In this document: piece by piece, positions 8,392 through 16,692 of the stretch
How the letters are laid out: the number at the start of each line of letters is the position of its first letter
How positions within the stretch are numbered: position 1 is the stretch's first letter
Source: Podila epigama
Taxonomy: Eukaryota; Mortierellomycota; Mortierellomycetes; Mortierellales; Mortierellaceae
Direction: 5' to 3'
DNA: 16,692 nucleotides
Assembly (NCBI GenBank): GCA_015679605.1
Contig: JAAAVE010000040.1
Location: forward strand, 1 to 16,692
The notes under the pieces: generated by a model
Databases searched by the model: none
What the model saw: only the letters and a program-made list of their open reading frames with translations
Told to the model about the DNA's origin: nothing
Translations under genes and position numbers: made by a program

Positions 8392-8924
8392 TGTGATGGT
8401 GTATTAGTCTAAATTATAAAGTTGTTGTGCGCAGGTATTGTCTCTGTTATGTGTGTGAACGTGGGGGAGAGCAACGAACGATGGTATAGCAGAGTGAATG
8501 TCCAATGAATGGGCTTTCAAACATCTGTTTTGATTTTTTTTCTTTTTTTTTCTATGCATAGCAAACAACAGTCACAAGTGCTTAGTTTTCGATAGTTTAT
8601 TTTTCTCGCAAATTGATGGTTTCTTTGCGGAATTTGCAGTGGTTTGAAGCTAGCAAGTTAAAAAAGGCATTTCTGACGAGTTTTCTCGTGATTAACAAAG
8701 ATGGAGGGGTTCTTTCAGTGAGGACATACACTGAGGGAGGAGCTATAGAAATTGGCTTCGAAACGCCTTCACCAATTTTTTTTAATAGGACATGAGGTCG
8801 GCGTTTTCTTTACAAAAAGATGAAGGAGCGCATCAAAATGTGCAACCATTGCCAAAAAGCAAACAATATGCGATACCAGCAAACTCGCCTAATCGTTGAT
8901 TTAGGCTTTTGACGAACTTGTTTG
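8392..8924. other. Upstream region of UTP23 and 3' flank of the TMEM135-like gene
   Basis: The part near UTP23 contains poly(dA:dT) runs (8527-8551), usual in fungal promoters. Between 8616 and 8795 the plus strand has a 59-codon frame with no recognisable family. Overlapping it, an imperfect stem (8750-8755 pairing with 8772-8777) runs into eight T (8776-8783), and TTCGAA lies in the loop. This could be a small gene or Pol III-type RNA, but the evidence is too thin to call. Confidence 0.4.
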
Positions 8925-8930
8925 TTTATT
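8925..8930 (-). terminator. Poly(A) signal of the TMEM135-like gene
   Basis: AATAAA on the minus strand lies about 40 nt beyond the stop codon (8970-8972) of the TMEM135-like gene, a normal distance. Use is inferred. Confidence 0.5.
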
Positions 8931-8969
8931 TGTTTATATGTGTAATTGTTATGCGATGTAGGGAAACCC

Positions 8970-11421
8970 TCAGTCTCTAAAGAGTTTGTCCAACGCGCTT
9001 TGGATAAAGCTCTTGCGCTGTAGCTGAGGCATGGACTCATAGATACCCATAATCACACCAATGGACAGCCCAAAGAGCAGAGTCTCGCCTTGGCGAATGT
9101 TCTTTACAAGACCGGCCTTGACGAGTCGACGCCATATGCTCTCGAGCATGAAACGCGTATAGTATAACGTCAATGCTGCCTGTCGTTGTTGTGACTCGAC
9201 TAGAATCCATAGTCCACCCAAAAACCCGTTCACATAAGTTCTGGAGAAGAAATTAAAAAGAAAAAAGAATGTAGAAATGGTTAGAGATTTGATCATTTAC
9301 AAAGATCATTCATACACCTGCCAACACATTTTTTTTTAAAAAAAAATATTTGTTGTGGTCCCTCAGACTGCTTACCTCTTTGTTGGGAGAAAGTTGTTAG
9401 GGAGATAACGGTCCATGATGCAAAGCAATGGGAAGGCAGTAACGGCCATTCCCCACGTGCAAACAGCACTTCTGATTGTTGCCAGAATAGTCTTGATAAA
9501 GTAATTCTTCACGCTACATTATGCAGGAGAGATGAGACGAGGGAAGTGAACGTGGTTGGTGAAGGGGAAAAAAAACAAGACATCAAAAAATAAAACATGG
9601 CTTCTGGGGAAAAAAATCATAACACTAAAAACATACCCATTCTTGAACACATTGCCGCCTCTTAGGGCAAAAGTAAGGACAGCCAAAGTCGAGTATAGTT
9701 TAAGGGCCCATTTCATGTTGCGACCGGCGACGTCAAGCGCTGTCCTTGAGCAGCTACCAGATTGTGGATGGAAAAGTCGGCAGAGAGCTGTAGGATGGCC
9801 CATGCCTTCGGTCGCACGCAGTGCAGGAAGACAGTGCTCTGAGAGTGGGAACAAAGATGGTCCTCCCGCATTGGCTGCAGCCCATGCAGGAGACAAGGCG
9901 TCTCCGGGCAGAGTGGGCACACTGTTATAAGAGCCGGTTTGCAGGTATTTAGACATGTCGGCCAACAAGTTGGCCGCGCTAGGGTAGGTGCCGGCTGCTC
10001 CTTTTGGAATGAGGCCCTTGGGCGCAGCAAGGTAAGGACTGCATTGGCTCATAATGACTTTTCGGAATGCATCCTATAAATATGAACAAACCAATGAGAA
10101 TCTGGCAAGAAAATAAAAGGGTGAAATGCGACAACAAAGAATTAACCTACCGGGAAGCAATCGCCATGGTTGATAAAGGTGTGCACGGTTTGGCTGGAAC
10201 TTATAGGAAACAGAATCCAGATACCGAGCCAGCTGGGCATCCAAGCTGTGTAGCCGTTCTTTTCGAGTGCAGCAAAGGCCACCTCACCAGCATACGTCAA
10301 AAAGTAAAGAGCAAGGGTTAACCTGCGGGTCTGTTCCGGGATTAGAGCATAGGCTGGTGATGCCAACCATGCAGCAATCATGGCGGGCAACCATTTACGA
10401 CGGTGCATAGATTTTGACGATGTCTCTCCGTCGTGCTCCGACACGGATGACTCTTGGTCCAAGTTCTGGATGCCGATTCCAGAGTCGATCCTGTTTGTAG
10501 TGCGAGGTAAAGTGCTCAAGTTGAAGAGATTCTTCTTTTCACAGAGGAGTACTGTCAATTGTCTGAATAGAATCTGATACAAAAATGCGAACCCGCCGAC
10601 AGAGAATCCTAGGGAGCGAACAGAGGCATTGTCGATAAAGATTTTGCGGGCAAGGCCTTTGAACTTTTGTTTGAGGATGGCAGGCAAGACCACATCGATG
10701 GCTGTTCCAGTAACAAAGGCCAATACGAAACCACGGATGGCAGCACGGGATGCTGAGGGCAAGTCGTTTGGATGTGTTGAAAAGAGTGGATAACGGGTGT
10801 TGGAGTCGTGTTTCGTAGTGCTCCTATTTAGTCACAATATAAGGGGGAAAGGGTGTTGTTTTTTTTTTGTTGGGTAGTGAACATTGTCATAGCATTGACA
10901 ATAAAGTAAAGGGAATGGTACGTTTTGTCAGTGCGCCAAGATTTAAGCGCATTCTTACTTTTTAAGAATATTTGTCATGAAGTTCATCCACGGACTAAAA
11001 ATGGAACACTTTCTGAAGAAGAAAAAAAAAAAAAGTACCTGAACCATTCTGAGTATTCTTCTGGATCAATTATAGCTGAACGGAGCCTGCGACTTGACCG
11101 GGCAGGATCTTTGCCCTTGAAGCGCTTCAAACGCCTGTCTGGGCGACAAAAGCTGTATCCGACAGGTGAAAGAAGGAATGAAAGAATGAGGTATCTGTTT
11201 TGTGTTCTGATCTGAGTTTGGGCGTTTGGCCGGTCGCCTTTGAGGTCTGATGAGAAGGAAAGGGTATCTGGAGAGTTGGAGGTTGGGGTACTGGGTGATT
11301 CTGAGCGCGGTGTGAGTGTGGCGAGGGTGAGGGATGAGTCCAGGGATAGTGCTGGCTTGGGTAGGCTGTGGCCTGTGAGTACTGCTGTAGGAACGCGCTC
11401 GCGTTGCGATGGAGGTGACAT
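8970..11421 (-). CDS. TMEM135: TMEM135-like multi-pass membrane protein
   Basis: Five exons, 11421-11039, 10823-10151, 10073-9637, 9513-9376 and 9240-8970, join in phase to 633 residues; introns are 215, 77, 123 and 135 bp. The N-terminal 95 residues are Ser/Pro/Thr-rich and probably disordered. Hydrophobic segments follow from about residue 150 (AIRGFVLAFVTGTAIDVVL), around 185-200, 290-340 and again after 470. Family marks include the HPQSGSC motif (454-460, compare the HP...SC signature), KWALKLYSTLAVL, and a YVNGFLGGLWILVE region near the C-terminus. Family knowledge: TMEM135-type proteins sit in peroxisomal and mitochondrial membranes and affect peroxisome function, mitochondrial division and fat handling; the fungal role is little known. 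The ATG at 11421 was chosen; an in-frame ATG at 11526 would add 35 low-complexity residues. The gene diverges from VPS68. Confidence 0.82.
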
Positions 11422-12778
11422 TTTTGTTTGCTTGTCTTGATTTCTGTGAACGCAAAGTGTCCTTTTATTGTATCGTGTTGTGTTGTACGGATGATGTGCT
11501 GTCCGTCGATGAATGGGATAGAGCAAGAGAGGACGTGAAAGTGATCAAGAGAGAGGATGTGAAAGGAAAGTGATTAGGTGAAAGAGAATGAAAAGGACGC
11601 AATATTTGGTTTTCTGAAGAAAAGGCAGTAGATAAAAGAGGATAAAGATATCACGCCCGCAATTTGGATGGTGTGTTGTGGGAGGGACCAAAAAAAATGG
11701 AGCGAAAAAGGAAAAGGGTGTTCATGACCGACCCTTTTTTTTTCTTCTTTCGTAACACCAAGGAGCTCAGTCAGAAGCCAATGGTTGCCCCCAGCAATTG
11801 TGTCTGAAGCAAATGAACGCATGGATGGCTGTCATTGATGCAACTTGGCTTCGTACATGGTAACATTTGTGGACACCTGTATGGCTGTATGCGTGTGCCT
11901 TGGAGAACCCAGCTACCAGCTTCATTCTGTATCAAACACAAACATACAACAACCTGAAGCGTAATCACTGACTTGTCACTTGTAGGTCTGTACAGCAAAG
12001 AGCACAGCGCAGAAACATCTTTATCGCCCCTTCTACTATCGTTATCAGTCGTCGTTTTCGTACAGAATGAGGAGGTATCTTTGGGTTGCTGGATTGTCTA
12101 ATTGATCTTTTCCTGGATAAAACGAAAGGAAAATAGAATGATGGTGAGTTTGTGAGAAAGGGGAATGGATCTCCCTCCATCGTGAAAAAGGGCGTATCCT
12201 GCACTGGACTGTGCCCATCGGTGCAGTTTAGAATATCACTCTTTTTGGAAAAATAAAATACGGTGTGTTTTCGATCGTAACAAAAACTTGCACGATCATC
12301 CATCCTGGTGTTCACACGAACGTTTTACTGACTCTTGTGAAGAAAGTAAAATCAAAGAGCTGGTTCACCATCGTGAGAAAGATAAACTATCCGTAAATGC
12401 ATTATTAAGGGGCATACCTCCTATTCTCAAGTTGCCATGCAGTACGAAAAAAATAAAAAATGTCACGCGGTCCGTTGAGTTGAACAGTTGGTAAGTCAGT
12501 GGGTCCTTGCCTGTCAAAGCTTCCTTCGTTCTCCATTTCGCTTCTGTCCAACTCCCCATCAGTTGACGAATCAACTCCAAGTTGCTCCAACCTCTATTAG
12601 TTCTTCTATCACTTCTGCAACCCTCCCAGGAGACCTACGCAGAAGCACACGAACAGGACGAGTTTGCACTTCAACACGAACAAAACTACGCGCTTTCTTT
12701 TTTTTTTTGAAGGAAAGAAAGTTGAGCAAAAAAAAAATCCTCATTTCAAAACGTTTGCATAAAACAGACAGCAACAGA
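11422..12778. other. Divergent intergenic region, TMEM135-like / VPS68
   Basis: About 1.36 kb holding the promoters and 5' UTRs of the two divergent genes. The VPS68-proximal part (about 12500-12720) has long C/T-rich stretches and poly-T/poly-A runs, as in fungal 5' leaders. Several short minus-strand frames (11574-11822, 11771-11998, 11965-12315, 12365-12580, 12405-12590, 12571-12795) overlap in different frames with no recognisable family, so no gene is called. No tRNA-like B-box was found. Confidence 0.45.
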
Positions 12779-14076
12779 ATGTCGCAGTGGAACATTAGCG
12801 ACCATCACAAGCGCATATGCCTCTTCCCTATGCCAAGGATACCTCGCCTTGGCCCAAAGGCGCGCGACGCAGGTGTATATATCTCTGGTGCATTAGTAAG
12901 TCCAGGTTAGCGTGATTTGACCAGTTCTCGAGCATTGAGGAATGAGCTTGAGGCATGAGCATGAGGCATGAGCATGAGTGTGGGCATGAGAGAATAAGCT
13001 CTTGAAATAGACGAGTCACTGCGACAAGGACGAAAAGAGGCTAATAACATATTAACATATTTGTTTCTTGGTTGCCGTGCCCTTTACCTGCTTCATGGTT
13101 TAGTTTGCGCTTGGCTGGTGGTTCTTTATCGATGCTGTCATCTATTCCAAGAACTGGGGCTGGAAAGTTGACCAGGGGATCAAACAGGTCTCTGTCGAGT
13201 TTGTCGACTGGGTGCCTGGTATCTGTAGCACGCTGGGTATGCTTGTGTAAGTTTAAAGGGAAGACAATTTTTATTTGCACTGTCGACTGTTCGAAACTTG
13301 TTGTCAATGACATATTGATGGCCTCTTTGAGAATGCTAACATTGTCTTTTTACCTTCCTTTCGGTTACGACTACGTTGGCTCTATGAACGATGTATGAAT
13401 GGTTGCCTGCTTTTTGATAACTTCAATAACTCATGTTGGACTTGCACTGGACAATTGACCCTGACCGCAGAATCAATTGCATTGACAAGGCCGCCCTGAG
13501 AGGAGACTCGTTCTCCTTTTCAAGTGGAGGTGGCACGAGTGTGGCATGGAAGGCTAGAGTGTTTTTGTTTGTTGGTTTTGCATTCATGGCAGGAGGACTT
13601 GCTGGATCCATTGTAAGGCTGGCATCGTTATTTCTTTTTTCTTTTTCGGTTTCTATGGATGTTGGAGGGTTCAGACGTATGTGGGGGAAAATCGCGCACA
13701 AGAGTATGAAACTAACGCGTTCCTTTTTCTCTCATATTCATTCCATCTTTACCGCTTCACTCCATATTCACTCCATAGTCGGTTCTGTGTATCAAGTATC
13801 TGTTGTCAGGCTATGGCGATCCGTACAACTTTTGGGGCATTTGCAATGTCATTCAGAACGCAGCCATCATGACAAGGTAGAGTGATATATACATGATTGA
13901 TCTGTTTGGTTTTCTTGAAGCTTGCCTACGTGCCATTGTCGATGCTTGCTACGGTACCATAGAACGGACTAACAAACTCTTGACCCATTCACACTCTCTT
14001 ATATCTCTCTAGTGCTGCAATCCTGTGGGTAGCTCAGAACACCGAGTCTGAATACCAGTACTCGTTCGCTATTTAA
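12779..14076 (+). CDS. VPS68: Vps68/TMEM50 family (UPF0220) endosomal membrane protein
   Basis: Five exons, 12779-12895, 13104-13246, 13471-13612, 13779-13876 and 14013-14076, join in phase to 187 residues, close to yeast Vps68 in length. The start PRIPRLGPKARDAGVY is the usual cytosolic N-terminus. Four membrane segments lie near residues 31-53 (AGVYISGALFALGWWFFID), 71-91, 112-143 and 152-176. Family motifs are VDWVPGICSTLGMLVIN, GYGDPYNFWGICNVIQNAA and the tail ESEYQYSF. Known role: in yeast Vps68 works with Vps55 at late endosomes in cargo passage to the vacuole and has been linked to ESCRT-III; here this is inferred from the family. Introns are 208, 224, 166 and 136 bp. Intron 1 contains a short tandem repeat. 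No AATAAA was seen just past the stop. Confidence 0.92.
12951..12976. repeat. 13-bp tandem repeat in VPS68 intron 1
   Basis: AGGCATGAGCATG is present twice in succession (12951-12963, 12964-12976). Flanking partial copies of CATGAG and ATGAG from about 12941 to 12990 make a wider minisatellite. It lies wholly within the 208-bp first intron. Confidence 0.85.
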
Positions 14077-14205
14077 AACACACAAAAGATGATGATAGTG
14101 CTCGAGTAACTTGAAACCCTGCTCCATTATTCTTTTGGGAAGCTGGGTCCGATAACAGAAAACATGAACTTTACAATGTAAAAAAAAAATCGTCACAGTA
14201 GTCCT

Positions 14206-14210
14206 CCAAT
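14206..14210 (+). promoter_or_regulatory. CCAAT box upstream of CYT1
   Basis: CCAAT in the context TCCTCCAATCGC lies 160 bp before the CYT1 start codon. In yeast and other fungi respiratory-chain genes, CYT1 included, are commonly activated by the CCAAT-binding HAP/NF-Y complex. That this site is used here is inference from motif and position only. Confidence 0.35.
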
Positions 14211-14369
14211 CGCAAGTGTTTCATCCTCCACTCAAAATTTACCCTCTTTTGTCCCTCTCCCTTCCACTTCCGCCAGGCAAAAACACCAACAGAAAATTTT
14301 CGGATTTCCCGAAAAAAAAATACATTCTCCATCTTCACTTCTCTCTCTCACCATCACAAACTCATCATC

Positions 14370-16555
14370 ATGTTCCGTCTGTCTGCCCAGTCGACTCGCA
14401 AGGCTGTTCAGCGTCTCGCTGTGCAGGTATACCTCCAACCACTTGCCATTTCTTACCCCCCTCCCTTTGATTTCATTTTTCAATCCATCATTCCTCCGAA
14501 ATTCTGATCACCCAGTCTCGGAAAAGTGATAAATTCGGAAACAAATGAAAAAAATGAGGGGCAGGGCGGGAATGACAATGATCAATGCAACAAGTGCACA
14601 AAATCCACTTTCACCCAGTGCGACGATTGTCACTTTTCAATGCATAATCCATCACTCACATATCCGCAACTACTCTCTCGCCTCATTCATCTTTAGGCGC
14701 GCTACCAGTCCACTAACTCTGCTGCTGTCTCCAGCATGGTAAAAAAAAACACAAGAAATTTTATTGTCGTCATTTTTTTTTCGCGTGTTTTCGGACAAAA
14801 AAAGAGTCGCATATCCTAATCAGCCTATTGTCAAACATGGTATGCATTGTTTTCCTTAGAACGCCAAGAACGCTTCTTTGGCTGCTGCCGGTGTTGCCAC
14901 TGTCGGTGCCTTGGCTTACCTCTCGATGGAATCCGTCGATGCCAACATGGCTGCCGATGGTCTTCACCCTCCAGTTTACCCCTGGGATCACAAGGCCAAC
15001 CTCGCCACCTTTGATCACGCTGCGTAAGATTGATATCTTCTTTTTCTATCCCTCCCACACCTCGCTCCTTTCTATTTCCTTTTTTTTTTTTCTTTCCTAT
15101 TCATTATCACAGGCGACTACCGCAAATGAGTGGGCGCCGGTCACGGATATTTTATATTGGTTCGCGATGACATTTACCGCACCGGAACTGCTCTTTTTTC
15201 AATTGGGAAAAATATGGCAAGAGACTATCACAAATCGGATGGCTGTCGTCACAATCGATTGGTATAACAGCACAATGAAGGGTAGACAGGATCATGCTAC
15301 TATCGCCACTATGCTGGAGTCTGTGTGCAACGAGCACGAAAAGAAGTGTCCGTTTTTGGATCGTCCGTCCAGTGTTGGAGCTGACCATGTGGATATGGCT
15401 TGAATGAACTACAACGACCCATCTTTGGGATATACACTCGACTTTCCAGGAACAACATGCGCTTGTTGCGACCAATTTTTAACGAACATCTGTGTCATTT
15501 GAAGACCACACCTTTTTGACCAATTGACCAAGAGGAGGATCTATGAAATCTCAAGGCAATTTTGGATTCTAACAAAGAAATGTTGCTTTGTATAAATATA
15601 TGTTACTATAGCATCCGTCGTGGTTACCAAGTTTACAAGGAGGTTTGCGCTGCCTGCCACTCTCTTGATCGCATTGCCTGGCGCAACTTGATCGGTGTCT
15701 CCCACACTGAGGCCGAGGTCAAGGCCATGGCTGAGGAGCATGAGTACGTCGATGGACCCAACGATGTTGGAGACATGTTCGAGCGCCCTGGAAAGCCTTC
15801 CGACTACATGCCTCGCCCCTATGCCAACGAGGAGCAGGCCAGAGCCGGAAACGCCGGTGCCTACCCCCCAGATCTTTCCTTGATGATCAAGGCTCGTCAC
15901 GGTGGTGCTGTAAGTTAGCAGTGTCTCTTCTTTTTATTTTCTAGGATGTCGCTCCTCTATCCTTCGAAGCCTTGCACGGTGGTCATGCAACACCATTTTT
16001 CTCTTTTTTTGCAATGTTACTCATTGTAATGGTCATCTCTTTTGCAATCTTTAGGACTATGTCTTCTCCCTTTTGACTGGTTACCAGGATCCCCCAGCTG
16101 GAGTTGAGATCCGTGAGGGCCTCAACTTCAACCCTTACTTCCCCGGCGGTGCCATTGGTATGGCTCGTGTCCTTTACGATGGTTTGGTCGAGTATGAGGA
16201 TGGTACCCCTGCCACTACCTCACAGATGGCCAAGGATGTGACGATCTTCCTCAGCTGGGCTGCCGAGCCCGAGATGGACGAGCGCAAGAAGATGGGTATG
16301 AAGGCCTTGACTCTCCTTGCCATCTTGACTGGTTTGTCTGTGTACTTGAAGCGCCACAAGTGGGCCGCCATCAAGACGCGCAAGATTATCTACAAGTAAG
16401 TTGAGTTGAGCTATGCTATTCTTATTGCACGATTCACGTGTTTTGTGTATGAACCCAAGCTGTAAGGCGTATACAAATCTGACAATTATGTTTTTTTTAT
16501 CTTTTCTTTTTCCTCATTGTATCGAATTAGCCCTCCTACACCAAAGAAGCACTAA
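14370..16555 (+). CDS. CYT1: Cytochrome c1, haem subunit of respiratory complex III
   Basis: Six exons, 14370-14426, 14697-14738, 14860-15023, 15612-15909, 16055-16395 and 16531-16555, join in phase to 308 residues, matching fungal cytochrome c1. Residues 1-33 form a basic, Ser/Arg-rich mitochondrial targeting sequence, followed by a hydrophobic sorting segment (about 38-54, [16 protein letters not shown]), the usual bipartite presequence. Haem c is bound by CAACH (100-104); the axial Met is expected to be Met223 in FPGGAIGMA. The C-terminal anchor is about residues 270-286, then [12 protein letters not shown] on the matrix side. Function: passes electrons from the Rieske protein to cytochrome c in the inner membrane, intermembrane-space side. 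Introns are 270, 121, 588, 145 and 135 bp; the third is oversized and seems to hold an insertion. The last exon adds only PPTPKKH; retention of intron 5 would end the protein one codon after IIY. Confidence 0.96.
15113..15611 (+). other. Probable insertion in CYT1 intron 3 carrying an open frame
   Basis: CYT1 intron 3 (15024-15611) contains, at 15076-15112, a textbook 3' splice region: a pyrimidine tract then TTATCACAG. Splicing there would give an 89-bp intron but then hits a stop within 20 codons and does not reach the haem exon. The 499 bp from 15113 to the real acceptor TATAG are less AT-rich than the other introns. They carry a sense-strand frame open from 15113 to the TGA at 15401-15403 (97 codons, e.g. 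[16 protein letters not shown] and [17 protein letters not shown]). I do not recognise the protein. No inverted repeats or clear target duplication were found. An inserted gene fragment, mobile-element remnant or lineage-specific intron are all possible. Confidence 0.5.
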
Positions 16556-16692
16556 ACGTATTTTGTTCCCTACTCAACTCTTAACTCCCTCTCATCCTCT
16601 CGAATCTGTATCCCGTATTACATCAACCACAAGACGATCTTCAATATTCTGCACCACCAATACATGCAAACAAAAAAAAAAACAAAAAAAAA
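16556..16692 (+). other. CYT1 3' flank and window edge
   Basis: A C/T-rich 3' UTR follows the CYT1 stop. No AATAAA was seen before the window ends in A-rich sequence (16668-16692, A runs split by single C). The A-rich end mirrors the start of the window and may be a contig edge rather than biology. Confidence 0.45.

Noticed and set aside
11574-12315. Minus-strand frames upstream of the TMEM135-like gene
   Set aside because: Short, low complexity in part, mutually overlapping, no recognisable domain and no splice structure linking them.
12941-12990. Possible CRISPR-like array
   Set aside because: Short direct repeats without spacers, in an intron of a eukaryotic gene.
13285-13300. tRNA B-box-like GTTCGAAAC
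   Set aside because: Lies in VPS68 intron 2 with no A-box or cloverleaf around it; similar GGTTCGA hits at about 1057 and 7703 are within coding exons.
15076-15112. Alternative 3' splice site of CYT1 intron 3 leading into the insertion as an exon
   Set aside because: From the phase of exon 3 this gives a stop within 20 codons, and the haem exon joins perfectly at 15612, so it is not the main splice form.

Overview
The window is nuclear DNA of a filamentous fungus, most likely Mortierellomycota (a Mortierella or Linnemannia relative). I infer this from short introns with GT(A/G)AG donors and CTAAC/CTAAT branch sites, an intronless F-box/LRR gene of a style I associate with Mortierellaceae, a MULE-transposase/SWIM protein, and fungal housekeeping genes. 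The taxon is an inference; the eukaryotic, fungal-type gene structure is seen directly.

Layout. (1) 1-2189: low-complexity edge, then an F-box/LRR protein gene on the minus strand (570-2189). (2) 2190-3139: AT-rich spacer. (3) 3140-about 6860: a minus-strand, multi-exon MULE-type DDE transposase-like gene. It has a GCM/FLYWCH-type zinc-binding region, the D-D-E triad and a SWIM finger. It is intact except for two single-base excesses in poly-A runs. (4) 7277-8391: UTP23, three exons, minus strand. (5) 8970-11421: a TMEM135-like multi-pass membrane protein, five exons, minus strand. (6) 11422-12778: about 1.36 kb between divergent genes. (7) 12779-14076: VPS68/TMEM50 family, five exons, plus strand. 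(8) 14370-16555: CYT1 (cytochrome c1), six exons, plus strand, with an oversized third intron that appears to carry an insertion of about 0.5 kb.

The genes are not one pathway. Four are housekeeping genes: ribosome biogenesis (UTP23), organelle membrane (TMEM135-like), endosomal sorting (VPS68) and respiration (CYT1). Two belong to accessory families (F-box/LRR and MULE/SWIM) that tend to expand in these genomes. All splice junctions reported for UTP23, TMEM135-like, VPS68 and CYT1 were checked by hand for phase; the joined CDS lengths are 858, 1902, 564 and 927 nt, each divisible by three.

The most notable points are the MULE gene with matching +1 poly-A shifts at otherwise conserved positions, and the coding-like insertion placed directly after a relict 3' splice site in CYT1 intron 3. 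I see no tRNA, rRNA, CRISPR array or telomeric repeat. Both window ends run into poly-A-rich sequence, so this may be a whole contig.
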